In this document: positions 45,301-53,446 of the stretch, in pieces | Position numbering within the stretch: the stretch's first letter is position 1 | Layout: each line of letters opens with the position of its first letter | DNA from: Maritimibacter alkaliphilus | Lineage (GTDB): Bacteria; Pseudomonadota; Alphaproteobacteria; Rhodobacterales; Rhodobacteraceae | Direction of reading: 5' to 3' | Length of the DNA: 64,000 nt | Assembly: GCF_019801605.1 (NCBI RefSeq) | Contig: NZ_JAHVIT010000001.1 | Span: forward strand, 930,001-994,000 | Notes under the pieces: model-generated | What the model was told of the DNA's origin: nothing | What the model saw: the letters and a program-made list of their open reading frames with translations, nothing else | Database searches by the model: none | Program-made: the position numbers and the translations under genes

Positions 45301-48300
45301 TCGAGGGTGACAGGCGCCGCATCGAGGATGTCGAAGGACATGCCCGACCGGGCAAAGCGCGCGCGGAGGGCATCATGCCGGGCGACGAGATCGCTCAGCG
45401 CCGCTTCCAGCGCGGTCTGGTTCAGCGGGCCCTCCATGAAAAGCGAGGCACTCTCGTTGAAGCTGGCAGCGGCCTTGCCGCCCATCTGGTGGGTCATCCA
45501 GATCTCGGACTGGCCCTCGGTCAGCGGGATGCCTTTCAGCTGCTCGCCGGTCAGTTTCGGCTGCCAGCTGGGATCGCGCAGGTGCACGAGGATGCCATTC
45601 TCCAGCAGCGTATCCAGCGCCGAGCAGAAAGCGGTGTAGATCCGTTCGATATCCGCCGCCGAATGGGTCGTGGTCAGGAAGCCGCAGAAGCCGTCCATGA
45701 TGTGCACGCCCTCCATCCGCATCAGCGGGTAGAGCAGCGATGCACGCGGGTCTTCCTCGGTCACCTTGATGACGAACCAGCTGGAATACTGTTCGACCAG
45801 CACGGGCAGGCCGCGATCCGTCATGGCCTGTTTCATGCGGTCGCCAAGGTCACGGCAGCGGTCGGCCACATCGGTCCAGAGCGCCGCGCCCTCGGGCGTT
45901 TCCATGTGGTCGAGCGTGGCGGTCAAGGCGGCGAGGATCAGCGGGTGACGCACGAAGGTGCCGGCAAAGAAGGTCGGGATCGCCTCGGGCTGGCTGTCAT
46001 CGCCGAACTGCCAGTCGCCCCCGTCGAGGGCATCCATGAACTTCGACGACCCCGCCAGCAGGCCGATGGGCATGCCGCCGCCCAGAACCTTGCCGTAGGT
46101 CGCCATGTCGGGCTTGATGCCCCAGACGCCCTGCTGCCCGGTCTTGGAGGTGCGGAAACCGGTGACCACTTCGTCGATCACCAGCGCCGCGCCGCCGTCA
46201 GCGGTGATGCGGCGCAACTCGCGCACGAAGTCCTCGGGCCGGTGTTCGGGATGGCGCGACTGCACCGGCTCCACGATCACAGCGGCGATGTCCTTGATGT
46301 TGTTGGTGATCCAGTCGAGGCTGTCCTGCCCGCCGTAGTTCACGACGACCATGTTGGCGAGGCCCGAGCGCGGAATGCCCGGCGCGATCGGCAGCGCGGT
46401 GGGCTCCCCGCCCGAGCGCGCCTTGCCCTTGATCAGCACCTCGTCGAACTGGCCGTGGTAGTCGTTGCCGAAGACCACGATCTTCTCGCGCCCCGTGACG
46501 GTGCGGGCCACGCGCATGGCGGCCATCACCGCCTCGGAGCCGGTGTTGCAGAAGGTGATCCGGTCATGGCCCAGCCATTGCGACAGGCGCGCGGCCAGCG
46601 GCCCGGCCTCGTCGGCCTGCGGGCCGATGGGGAAGCCGCGCTCCATCTGGCGGTTCACCGCGTCCACCACGAAATCGGGCGAATGGCCAAAGGCGGTCTG
46701 GCCGAAGCCGTTCACCACGTCGACGTAGTCGTTGCCGTCGATGTCGGTGATATGCGCGCCCTTCGAGATCTCTGCCACGATGGGGAAGGTCAGCTCCTTC
46801 CATTCGGGGCGGAAGGCGGCCGCGGTGCGCGGGTCGGCCAGCGGCTTGCGGTACTGCTGGGTATAGGCCTTCGACTTCGGATGCTTGTCCGTGTAGCGGG
46901 CGCAGAGGTCCTTCACGAAGGCCAGCTGGCTTTCGTCGAACTCACCGCCGGTGACAGAGGCGCCGCGGCCGGTCTTGAACTCTTTCTTGGCCGGTTTCTC
47001 GGCTGGCGTTGCCGCCGGTGCGGCGGCGACAGGTGCCGGTGCCGCGACAGGTGCCGGGGCCGGGGCCGCCACGGGCGCGGGGATCGCGGCCTGCGGAGCG
47101 GCAGCCGGGGCACCGCCGAGGGCGCGCATCTGTTCGGCAAAGATCGCCTGCATGGTGGCCATCTGGCTTTGCATCAGCGCGGCCATGTCACCGGCGGCGG
47201 CGGGCACCGCCGGGGCTGCAACGGGGGCCGCGATGGGCGCTGAAGCCGGGGCAGCGGCGACGGGGGCAGGCGCTGCGGCCACGGGGGCTGCAGGCGCGGG
47301 CGCCGCAACAGGCGCGGCCTCGGGCGGCAGCATCTCGTCGAGATGGGCGGCCAGGGCCTCCATCGTGGGCCAGTTCGCCATCAGCTCGCGGAAGCCGATT
47401 TCGACGCCGTATTCCTTGGCGAGCCCCTGGCTCAGCTGCCCCATGAAGAGGCTGTCGAGCCCCAGTTCGAGGAAGGGCACCCCCGCATCCTCGGGCGTGT
47501 AATCCTCGCCGGAGAGGGTGGAGAAGAGGGCGATCAGTTCAGTGGTCAGTCGGTCGGTACGAGGTGCGGACATCTGGGGCTCACTGGCAACGGTTGTTTC
47601 TATGGACTGCTCTTGGAATTGCGGGGCGGCCACCGGGGGCGGCGCGGTCAATGTCGGGTCGGGCGGCGCGGCGGCGGCCTGCACCGGCGCGGCGTCTTGG
47701 GCCTTCCGCTCGATCCAGTAGGATTTGCGCTGGAAGGCATAGGTCGGCAGCGGCACCCGGCGGGCATCGCGGGGGCCGAGTTTCGCCCAGTCGAGGGGCA
47801 GGCCCGGCGACCAGAGCTGGCCGGCGGCCTGCGCCGAGACGAGGGCATCCTCACCGGCGCGGGAATGATCCGGCAGGGTCTGGACGGGCGTTGCGCCATG
47901 GTCGCGACCCAGGGTCTGGCGGGCGAAGGCGCAAAGCGTGGTGCCCGCGCCCATCTCCATCAGCACCGCACCCTCGGCGGCGGCAGAGAGGGCTGCGCGG
48001 AAGTCGACACAGGCGCGGGCCTGCGCGGCCCAGTAGCCGGGATCGGTGGCCTGCGCCCCGAGCTCCTCGCCGGTCACGGAGGAGGTGACGGGGATCTGCG
48101 GCGCGGCGAGCGTCATCTTCGCCACGGTCTCGCGCAGGGGCGCGACCACCGGGTCCATCATGGCCGAGTGGAAGGCGTGCGAGGTGTGCAGCCGCGAGTA
48201 GGCGAGACCGGCCTGCGTCAGCTGCGCCTCGACGGCTTCGATGGCATCGAAGGGACCGGCCAGCACTTGCAGACCGGGCGCATTGCGCGCGGCGTGCTGG

Positions 48301-51300
48301 ACACTGTCGGACAGGAAGGGCGCGATGTCTTCGGCCTTGGCCTTCACGCCCAGCATGGCCCCGCCGGGCAGGTCCTGCATCAGGCGGCCACGCTCGGCGA
48401 TGATCCGCAGCCCGTCGGCGAAGGACATGACGCCGGCCACGGTGGCGGCGGCGAATTCCCCGACCGAGTGGCCGATCATCCGGTCCGGGGTCATCCCGCG
48501 CGACAGCCACAGGCGGGCATTGGCCACCTGCGTCAGGTAGAGCGCAGGCTGCGTCAGGCTGGTGTCGCGCAGGGCACGCGCGGCCTCGGCATCCGAGACC
48601 TCGCCGAAGCAGAGCAATTGGTTGATGTCGAGGCCCAGAAGGGGCTCCAGCAGGGCGGCGCCTTCGTCGATCGTGTCGCGGAAGACGGGTTCGCTTTCAT
48701 AGAGGCCGCGGCCCATGCCGGGGAACTGCGAGCCCTGCCCGGGGAACATCCAGACCAGCTGCGGCACCTGTTGTGGCGCGGGCTTGCGGGGGCTGGGCGC
48801 GGCGCGCAGGGCGGCCGCGGCCTCGGCATTGGTGCTGGCCGCCACGGTCAGGCGCAGCGGATGGGCGCGTCGGCCCTCCTGCAGCGTGAAGGCGGCGGCG
48901 GAAAGCGCGGGCGCGTCCTCGGCCTCCAGCGCCGTGGCCAGTTCGGCGGCCATCTGCGAGAGCGCCTCTGGCGATTTCGCGGAGAGCGGCAGCACCTGCG
49001 GCCGGTCCATCGCGGGCGTCTGAACGGCAGGGGCCGGGGCCTCCTCCATCAGGATATGCGCGTTCGTGCCGCCAACCCCGAAGGACGAGACACCGGCGCG
49101 GCGCGGGCCGTCGCTCTCCCACTCGATCAGGTGATCGGCCACGAAGAAGGGGCCTTGCGAGAAGTCGATGCGCGGGTTCGGCGCGCGGTAGTTGGCGACC
49201 GGCGGGATTTGCTTGTGGTGCAGCGCCAGCACTGTCTTGATCACGCCCATGATGCCGGCTGCGGCGTCCATGTGGCCGATATTGCCCTTCACCGCGCCAA
49301 GCGCGCAGGGGGTGGAGGACCCGGCAAAGGCCTGCGTCAGCCCCTCGATCTCGATCGGGTCGCCAAGCGGCGTGGCCGTCCCGTGGCATTCCACGAAGGA
49401 GACCGAGCCCGGCTCGACCTCGGCATCCTGATGCGCCATGCGGATCGCCATGGCCTGCCCGGTGACAGAGGGCGCGGTGTAGGAGATCTTGTCCGCACCG
49501 TCGTTGTTCAGCCCCACGCCCTTGATCAGCGCGAGGATATTGTCGCCATCGGCTTCCGCATCGGAGAGGCGTTTCAGCACGATCACCCCGGCGCCATGGC
49601 CGAAGACCGTGCCCGCGCCCTCTGCATCGAAGGGACGGCAGACGCCATCGGGCGCGGCCATGCCACCCTCGATCGCCATGTAGCCGCGCTTCTGCGGGAA
49701 GGTGATGGAGACCCCGCCGGCAAGCGCCACGTCGGTCTGCCCGCCGCGCAGCGCGGCCACGGCCTGACCGATGGCCACCAGCGAGGTGGAGCAGGCGGTG
49801 TTCACGGAGAGCGCAGGCCCGGTAAGGCCAAGGCGGTAGGCGATGCGCGTCGCCATGCTGTCGGTGTCGTTGCCCGTCAGCTGGGTGTAATCATCGACCT
49901 GGAACCCGGTGAGGAAACGATCCAGCTCGGCCCGGCTTTGCAGCACGTTGTTGAGCAGGTAGGTCGACTGGGTCGACCCGGCATAGACCCCCACGGCGCC
50001 GCGATAGCGGGCGGGGTCGAGGGCGGCCTGTTCCAGCGCCTCGTGGCAGACCTCGAGGAAGATGCGCCCCTGCGGGTCCGTCACCTTGGCCTCGCGCGGC
50101 AGCATGTTGAAATACTTCGCGTCGAAGAGATCCACATCCGGCAGCCACGGGCGGGCGGCGACATAGGCGGCCATGGCGCGTTCGGCGGGGGAATAATCGT
50201 CCTCGATCTCCTCGGGCGAGAACTGCGGGATCAGGTTGTCGCCCGCCTTCAGGTGCTCCCAGAATGCGGCGATGTCCTTGGACCCGGGGAAGCGGCCCGC
50301 CATGCCGATGATGGCGATGGGCTCGTTGGCCTTCACCCGGGCACGCAGCGGCCCCGAGACCTCGGGCGCGGCCTTGGCCAGCCGGTCGCAGAGCGCGCCG
50401 AAACGCGGCACTTCGAAGAGCAGGGTGATGGAGAATTTCGTATCCAGCCGCTTCTCCAGAGCCGCATGGGCGCGGATCAGGTCCATGGAGGTGCCACCGG
50501 CCTCGAAGAAGGTGACATCGTCCGCGACCGGGCCGCAGTGCAGGATCTCGTCCCAGACCGCGCCGACGATGGCGCGGATGCCCTGTGCCTTGGCATGGGG
50601 CGCGGGGGCGGCGGCCTTGGGCAGGCTCTCGCGCAGGGCGCGGCGATCGACCTTGCCCGCGGGCGTCAGCGGGAAGCTGTCGCGCAGGTGCAGCGTGCGG
50701 GGCAGCGTGGTTTCCGGCAGGCTCTGCGCGGCATGAGCGAGCACGGCGCGGGTAAAGGCGGCCGCGTCGGTGACGGGGGCCTCGGGGCGCAGGAAGGCGA
50801 CCATCTGCTTCGCCTCGCCGCTGCCCGTCACGTCGACGATGGCATCGGCCACGCCGGGCGCGGTGCGGATCTCATGCTCGACCCCGTCGAGCTCGATCCG
50901 GCGACCGGCGAGCTTGACCTGACGGTCGGCGCGACCGTGGAATTCGAAGACACCGTCGGCGCGTTCCAGGGCCAGGTCACCGGTGCGATAGACGGTGCCG
51001 TCATGGCCGGGACGCGGGTCCGCGATGAAGACCTCTGCCGTCTTCTCGGGCCGCCCGTGGTAGCCGAGCGCCACGCCGGGGCCGCCGATGACCAACTCGC
51101 CCACTTCGCCCGCTGGCAGGGGCGCGCCCTCCGGATCGACCACGAAGGCCGAGGTCTGCGCCAGCGGCGTCCCGATGGGCAGGGGCCCTGCGGCGGCCAG
51201 CTCGGGCGTGACCTTCAGCCCGAGACTGTCGGTGGTGCATTCCGTGGGCCCGAAAACGTTGCACAGAGTGATCTGCGGCCAGGCCTTCACCAGCTTGGCG

Positions 51301-52157
51301 GCGTGGGGCGGCGACATCACGTCGCCCCCGGCAATGGACAGCCGCATGGTGGCAAAGGCATCCACGTGATGTTCGATCATCAGGTGATGCACGCCCGCGT
51401 ACCAGCCCGCCACGGTCACGTGGTCGCGCTTCATCACGGCCGCGACGTCGTCGAGCGAGGGGAAGGCCGCCTCGACCACGGCGACCTGCGCCCCGGTCAG
51501 AAGCCCGCCCCAGATGTCGTAGATCGCGCCGTCGCAGGCGATGGTGGAGGCATGCAGGATCACGTCGTCCGCGCGCACCTGCGTCAGCGTCTGGTCGAGG
51601 ACGAGCGCCGTTACCGCGCGCTGGGGCGTCAGCACCCCCTTGGGCGTGCCGGTGGTGCCGGAGGTATAGAGAAGATAGGCCACGTCATCGCCATGCCCTT
51701 CGGGCCAGTCGCGGGGCACATGCGGCAAGGCCGCGGCCTCGCTCAGGGCGATGCGGGGCGTGTCGGCCGCAAGGGTCTCACCCGCCAGATCGGCATGGGC
51801 GGTGGAGAGGAAACAGGCCGCCAGCCCACAGTCGCCCGCGATGAAGGAGAGCTGTTCCGGCGCATGGGTCGGGTCCAGCGGCACGCAGGCGGCACCGGCG
51901 CGGAAACAGGCCAGCATGGCGACGATCGCCTCGACCGAACGGCCGCCGAGGAAGCCGACGAAGGCCCCGCGGGTGACGCCCTGATCCAGAAGCCAGCCCG
52001 CAGCAGCCTCGGCCCGGGCGGCGAGATCGGCGTAGGAGACCGGGCCGCCAGCGGTCAGCAGGGCGGGCGCATCGGCCCGCTCGGCGGCGATGCGGGCAAA
52101 GACGGGATAGAGCGGGGCAGCGGCATCGAAGCGCTGCAGCAGGTCAGCCTCGGTCAT
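42384..52157 (-). CDS. Hybrid NRPS-PKS synthetase (A-T-KS-AT-T-aminotransferase-C-A-T)
   Basis: 3257 aa. A1 with TSGTTGTPKG near 160 and binding-pocket stretch ACDGAIYDIW (Asp kept, suggesting an alpha-amino acid); carrier T1 Ser557 (GGTSMDL). Ketosynthase with Cys789 (NTACSTS), ECHGTATPLGD and KGNIGHMDAAAG. Acyltransferase Ser1231 (GHSVGE) with HAFH, the malonyl-CoA type. Carrier T2 Ser1569 (LGLDSL). An Ala/Pro-rich linker about 1613-1720, then a class III aminotransferase with PLP Lys2023 (TYGKVLGGG). Condensation domain HHIIADG (His2340). A2 (TSGSTGTPKG near 2808, pocket MFDIAVLEL) and T3 Ser3193 (MGADSL). There is no ketoreductase. The KS-AT-T-AMT-C-A-T order is that of mycosubtilin/iturin synthetase MycA/ItuA, but here an amino-acid-type A domain replaces the acyl ligase. 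Start ATG 52157 overlaps a short upstream frame. Confidence 0.95.
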   Translation of the reverse strand: MTEADLLQRFDAAAPLYPVFARIAAERADAPALLTAGGPVSYADLAARAEAAAGWLLDQGVTRGAFVGFLGGRSVEAIVAMLACFRAGAACVPLDPTHAPEQLSFIAGDCGLAACFLSTAHADLAGETLAADTPRIALSEAAALPHVPRDWPEGHGDDVAYLLYTSGTTGTPKGVLTPQRAVTALVLDQTLTQVRADDVILHASTIACDGAIYDIWGGLLTGAQVAVVEAAFPSLDDVAAVMKRDHVTVAGWYAGVHHLMIEHHVDAFATMRLSIAGGDVMSPPHAAKLVKAWPQITLCNVFGPTECTTDSLGLKVTPELAAAGPLPIGTPLAQTSAFVVDPEGAPLPAGEVGELVIGGPGVALGYHGRPEKTAEVFIADPRPGHDGTVYRTGDLALERADGVFEFHGRADRQVKLAGRRIELDGVEHEIRTAPGVADAIVDVTGSGEAKQMVAFLRPEAPVTDAAAFTRAVLAHAAQSLPETTLPRTLHLRDSFPLTPAGKVDRRALRESLPKAAAPAPHAKAQGIRAIVGAVWDEILHCGPVADDVTFFEAGGTSMDLIRAHAALEKRLDTKFSITLLFEVPRFGALCDRLAKAAPEVSGPLRARVKANEPIAIIGMAGRFPGSKDIAAFWEHLKAGDNLIPQFSPEEIEDDYSPAERAMAAYVAARPWLPDVDLFDAKYFNMLPREAKVTDPQGRIFLEVCHEALEQAALDPARYRGAVGVYAGSTQSTYLLNNVLQSRAELDRFLTGFQVDDYTQLTGNDTDSMATRIAYRLGLTGPALSVNTACSTSLVAIGQAVAALRGGQTDVALAGGVSITFPQKRGYMAIEGGMAAPDGVCRPFDAEGAGTVFGHGAGVIVLKRLSDAEADGDNILALIKGVGLNNDGADKISYTAPSVTGQAMAIRMAHQDAEVEPGSVSFVECHGTATPLGDPIEIEGLTQAFAGSSTPCALGAVKGNIGHMDAAAGIMGVIKTVLALHHKQIPPVANYRAPNPRIDFSQGPFFVADHLIEWESDGPRRAGVSSFGVGGTNAHILMEEAPAPAVQTPAMDRPQVLPLSAKSPEALSQMAAELATALEAEDAPALSAAAFTLQEGRRAHPLRLTVAASTNAEAAAALRAAPSPRKPAPQQVPQLVWMFPGQGSQFPGMGRGLYESEPVFRDTIDEGAALLEPLLGLDINQLLCFGEVSDAEAARALRDTSLTQPALYLTQVANARLWLSRGMTPDRMIGHSVGEFAAATVAGVMSFADGLRIIAERGRLMQDLPGGAMLGVKAKAEDIAPFLSDSVQHAARNAPGLQVLAGPFDAIEAVEAQLTQAGLAYSRLHTSHAFHSAMMDPVVAPLRETVAKMTLAAPQIPVTSSVTGEELGAQATDPGYWAAQARACVDFRAALSAAAEGAVLMEMGAGTTLCAFARQTLGRDHGATPVQTLPDHSRAGEDALVSAQAAGQLWSPGLPLDWAKLGPRDARRVPLPTYAFQRKSYWIERKAQDAAPVQAAAAPPDPTLTAPPPVAAPQFQEQSIETTVASEPQMSAPRTDRLTTELIALFSTLSGEDYTPEDAGVPFLELGLDSLFMGQLSQGLAKEYGVEIGFRELMANWPTMEALAAHLDEMLPPEAAPVAAPAPAAPVAAAPAPVAAAPASAPIAAPVAAPAVPAAAGDMAALMQSQMATMQAIFAEQMRALGGAPAAAPQAAIPAPVAAPAPAPVAAPAPVAAAPAATPAEKPAKKEFKTGRGASVTGGEFDESQLAFVKDLCARYTDKHPKSKAYTQQYRKPLADPRTAAAFRPEWKELTFPIVAEISKGAHITDIDGNDYVDVVNGFGQTAFGHSPDFVVDAVNRQMERGFPIGPQADEAGPLAARLSQWLGHDRITFCNTGSEAVMAAMRVARTVTGREKIVVFGNDYHGQFDEVLIKGKARSGGEPTALPIAPGIPRSGLANMVVVNYGGQDSLDWITNNIKDIAAVIVEPVQSRHPEHRPEDFVRELRRITADGGAALVIDEVVTGFRTSKTGQQGVWGIKPDMATYGKVLGGGMPIGLLAGSSKFMDALDGGDWQFGDDSQPEAIPTFFAGTFVRHPLILAALTATLDHMETPEGAALWTDVADRCRDLGDRMKQAMTDRGLPVLVEQYSSWFVIKVTEEDPRASLLYPLMRMEGVHIMDGFCGFLTTTHSAADIERIYTAFCSALDTLLENGILVHLRDPSWQPKLTGEQLKGIPLTEGQSEIWMTHQMGGKAAASFNESASLFMEGPLNQTALEAALSDLVARHDALRARFARSGMSFDILDAAPVTLDLIDLSGAAEPEAAYREALAADVAEPFTLTDADPLRLSLFKLAEDKHVLIFTAHHIIADGWSFGVLFDDLNALYTAHAEGTSANLPAAPSFAAHARKEAGKQPAGETLAYWRETFADMPALPDLPTDRPRGERRVHDGATATAFVPLDVAKSVRKAGAKQGCTLFATLFGALQMMVGRMAGTSDVVLGVPTGGQALLANQSLVGHCVNFLPVRAAFDMQAPVADHLKALSGKLLEAFDHQEITYGTLVRALEVPRTLNRLPLTEIEFNVERYSDEGGMAGLTTHVEPNPKAAVNFDLFFNVCEVSEGLRLDLHYNSHLFDAETADRLLARFRGVMEAIAADTAQPVAALPVQDAEEAAKAAAISDALNATHRAYDLTQTLPALTRATAATQAGNVAVECVDSRLTHAELDAKSDALAALIQSKLGATKTRVGVALPRSTDMLVALLAVQKAGHAYVPLDPRQPAARLRSILETAQAAAVVTLDAAPEYAEGLGLPLISPAEATAGAKPTPVALEAEDPAYVIFTSGSTGTPKGVAIPHRAVVNFLHSMAEAPGFTAEDTILSVTTVMFDIAVLELYLPLITGGKTVIATTEEVIEGFPLVKRMAQGDITVMQATPTLWDMLLDAGLKPAAGLKILAGGEPLPQDLADKLRRDGATLWNMYGPTETTIWSTVKQIDGVVSAGHPIANTTLHILDEQDRPLPVGTVGELNIGGDGLALGYYNRADLTEAAFRPVTIDGTAQRLYRTGDLAKITAAGEVEILGRIDTQVKLRGFRIELGEIETRLRACEGVDKAAVALKARPNGDKQLVAYIVPSGAAPEAAALSATLADTLPDYMVPRAYVTLDALPQTANGKLDRKALPEPVEAVQAAPAAAQAPATETETRLAKIWADVLGLESVGVTDTLYAMGADSLMVFRIAARMLDEGLNLEAKDMLAHPTIRELAAFADSRGDADAPKRPSLRDFRKGARRNEVKAS

Positions 52158-52306
52158 CAGCGCCCCCTCAGGGGCCGGCGCACCGGCATGGCGGCGGGTT
52201 TGAATGCGAAGGAGAGGTTATAGGCGGTCGCACACGCAGAGGTTGCTTTCAATTGGGCAGCAATCTTTCTTGCCGTGTCCGGCTTGCGGTCAGTCTTCAC
52301 GGTCAT
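52157..52306 (-). CDS. Possible 49-aa peptide coupled to the NRPS-PKS gene
   Basis: ATG 52306 is preceded by GAGG with 6 nt spacing. The frame runs 49 codons (MTVKTDRKPDTARKIAAQL ... AMPVRRPLRGR) and its stop overlaps the synthetase start as TGATG. This is the classic layout for translational coupling. The peptide is basic, with no recognisable motif. It may be a real small protein, a leader that sets synthetase translation, or chance. No further support is available from sequence alone. Confidence 0.4.
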   Translation of the reverse strand: MTVKTDRKPDTARKIAAQLKATSACATAYNLSFAFKPAAMPVRRPLRGR

Positions 52307-52657
52307 GGAGGACCTCGTAGCGGGTTGAAGACCCGTCGCAGGACCGAAATGGCCCCGGTGCGGCGCGATCTGGGAAACAATAGAGAAGTGCGGTTTAATC
52401 AATTCGTCACCTTATACCCGAAACCGGGGCAAACAGATAGTTACAGGTGCTGATTATTCCTTGGGATCAGGGCATAAGTATGTGGAATCGGGGGAATTTC
52501 GCGACAATCAACAAATTGTTTGCGCCAATTGCGGCGCGCCGGCGCGAAAACGCCACATTCTCGCCTCAGTTGCACCCGTGGTGCACAATTCGGCCCCGGT
52601 CGGGGGAGTGTTGATTTCAGCCGTGACAATCGGCGGCGTTTCGCCGGGAAAACGGCC
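52307..52657. other. AT-richer region upstream of the synthetase operon
   Basis: Between the methyltransferase stop and the small frame lie about 350 nt, clearly richer in A+T than the flanks (for example 52385-52520). It probably holds the promoter for the NRPS-PKS operon, which reads leftwards. I could not assign -35/-10 boxes or a clear operator. Short open frames here lack ribosome binding sites. Confidence 0.4.
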
Positions 52658-53446
52658 TCAGCGTGTCAGAACGAAGCCGGTACTGCGGCTGGCGCCGAGT
52701 CGCGGATGGGTGGGGATGCGGTGCGCGAGGGGTTCGATCTCCCATCGGTCGGCAATGCGGTAGCCCAGCGTTTCGATCTCGGCAACGAAGGCCGCCTCGG
52801 AGCGGATCTGGTAGGGCACCCGGGACGCGCCGATCTTCTCCAGCGTGACCACCTGCGGCCCGTCGCGCAGGGCGACCTTGTTCAGGATCACCCGGTCCGG
52901 CGGTGCAGCCAGCGGCGCCAGAACGGCGCCGAGCCCGCCGGGGAAGTACTGCATCACGCCGGAGGCAAGGAAGAGATCGGGCGCGGGGCAGGCGGCGAGG
53001 TCCTCCTCGAAGCGGATCGGCCCCGGCAGCCGCCCCGCGGTCTGCGCCGCGCGGGCGGCCCGGATGATCGCGGGCAGGTCGCAGACTGTCCAGTCGTAGC
53101 GCGCCATGTCGAGATAGGGCCCGAAGGCGATGTGCTTGGTGCCCATGTGGCCGCCGAAATCCACCACCGCGCCGCCCTCGGGCAGCAGCTTCCCGATCCA
53201 GTGGAACACGGGGTAATCCCAGAGCTCCACCCGGGTCATCGCCTCGAAGGAGACCTCGGCCACCTCGTCATGATCGTATCCGGCCAGCGAGGCCTTCGGC
53301 AGCGAGGCAAGTGCCGCCTCGATACTGGGGAAGGCGCCGGCAAAGCGCGGCGGGCGTGGCCCGTGGACAGAGGCCCGCGCAAGGGCGGCGGTCATGGGCT
53401 CGGTGGCGCGCTTCGCCCCGCGCTTCATCTTTCCCAAAATACTCAT
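52658..53446 (-). CDS. TIGR04325-type methyltransferase of the EPS locus
   Basis: A 262-aa SAM-dependent methyltransferase. SAM site AVVDFGGHMGTKHIAF near residue 95, then WTVCDLPAIIRAARA, LFLASGVMQYFPG and NKVALRDGPQVVTLEKIG. This matches the TIGR04325 family found in polysaccharide and lipopolysaccharide clusters. The first eight codons (MSILGKMK) are encoded by an R3 repeat core, and the start ATG 53446 overlaps the flippase stop by 4 nt. Cytoplasmic; likely O-methylates a sugar of the repeat unit. Confidence 0.8.
   Translation of the reverse strand: MSILGKMKRGAKRATEPMTAALARASVHGPRPPRFAGAFPSIEAALASLPKASLAGYDHDEVAEVSFEAMTRVELWDYPVFHWIGKLLPEGGAVVDFGGHMGTKHIAFGPYLDMARYDWTVCDLPAIIRAARAAQTAGRLPGPIRFEEDLAACPAPDLFLASGVMQYFPGGLGAVLAPLAAPPDRVILNKVALRDGPQVVTLEKIGASRVPYQIRSEAAFVAEIETLGYRIADRWEIEPLAHRIPTHPRLGASRSTGFVLTR
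53423..53444 (-). repeat. R3 repeat core, copy 2 (in methyltransferase start)
   Basis: Plus-strand CTTCATCTTTCC, two variable bases, then AAATACTC, matching 20 of 22 positions of the core at 20915-20936. On the minus strand it forms codons 1-8 of the methyltransferase gene directly after the flippase stop. Confidence 0.6.

Noticed and set aside
42891-47243. A 1450-aa plus-strand open frame
   Set aside because: Same reason: it mirrors the minus-strand aminotransferase, C and A domains.
47343-52223. A 1626-aa plus-strand open frame across the large synthetase
   Set aside because: Antisense shadow of the NRPS-PKS gene. The minus-strand frame has all KS, AT, A, C and carrier motifs in order; the opposite product is a biased His/Arg/Gly-rich sequence.
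52441-52629. A 62-aa minus-strand frame upstream of the synthetase operon
   Set aside because: No ribosome site, no family features, and an odd composition; probably chance.
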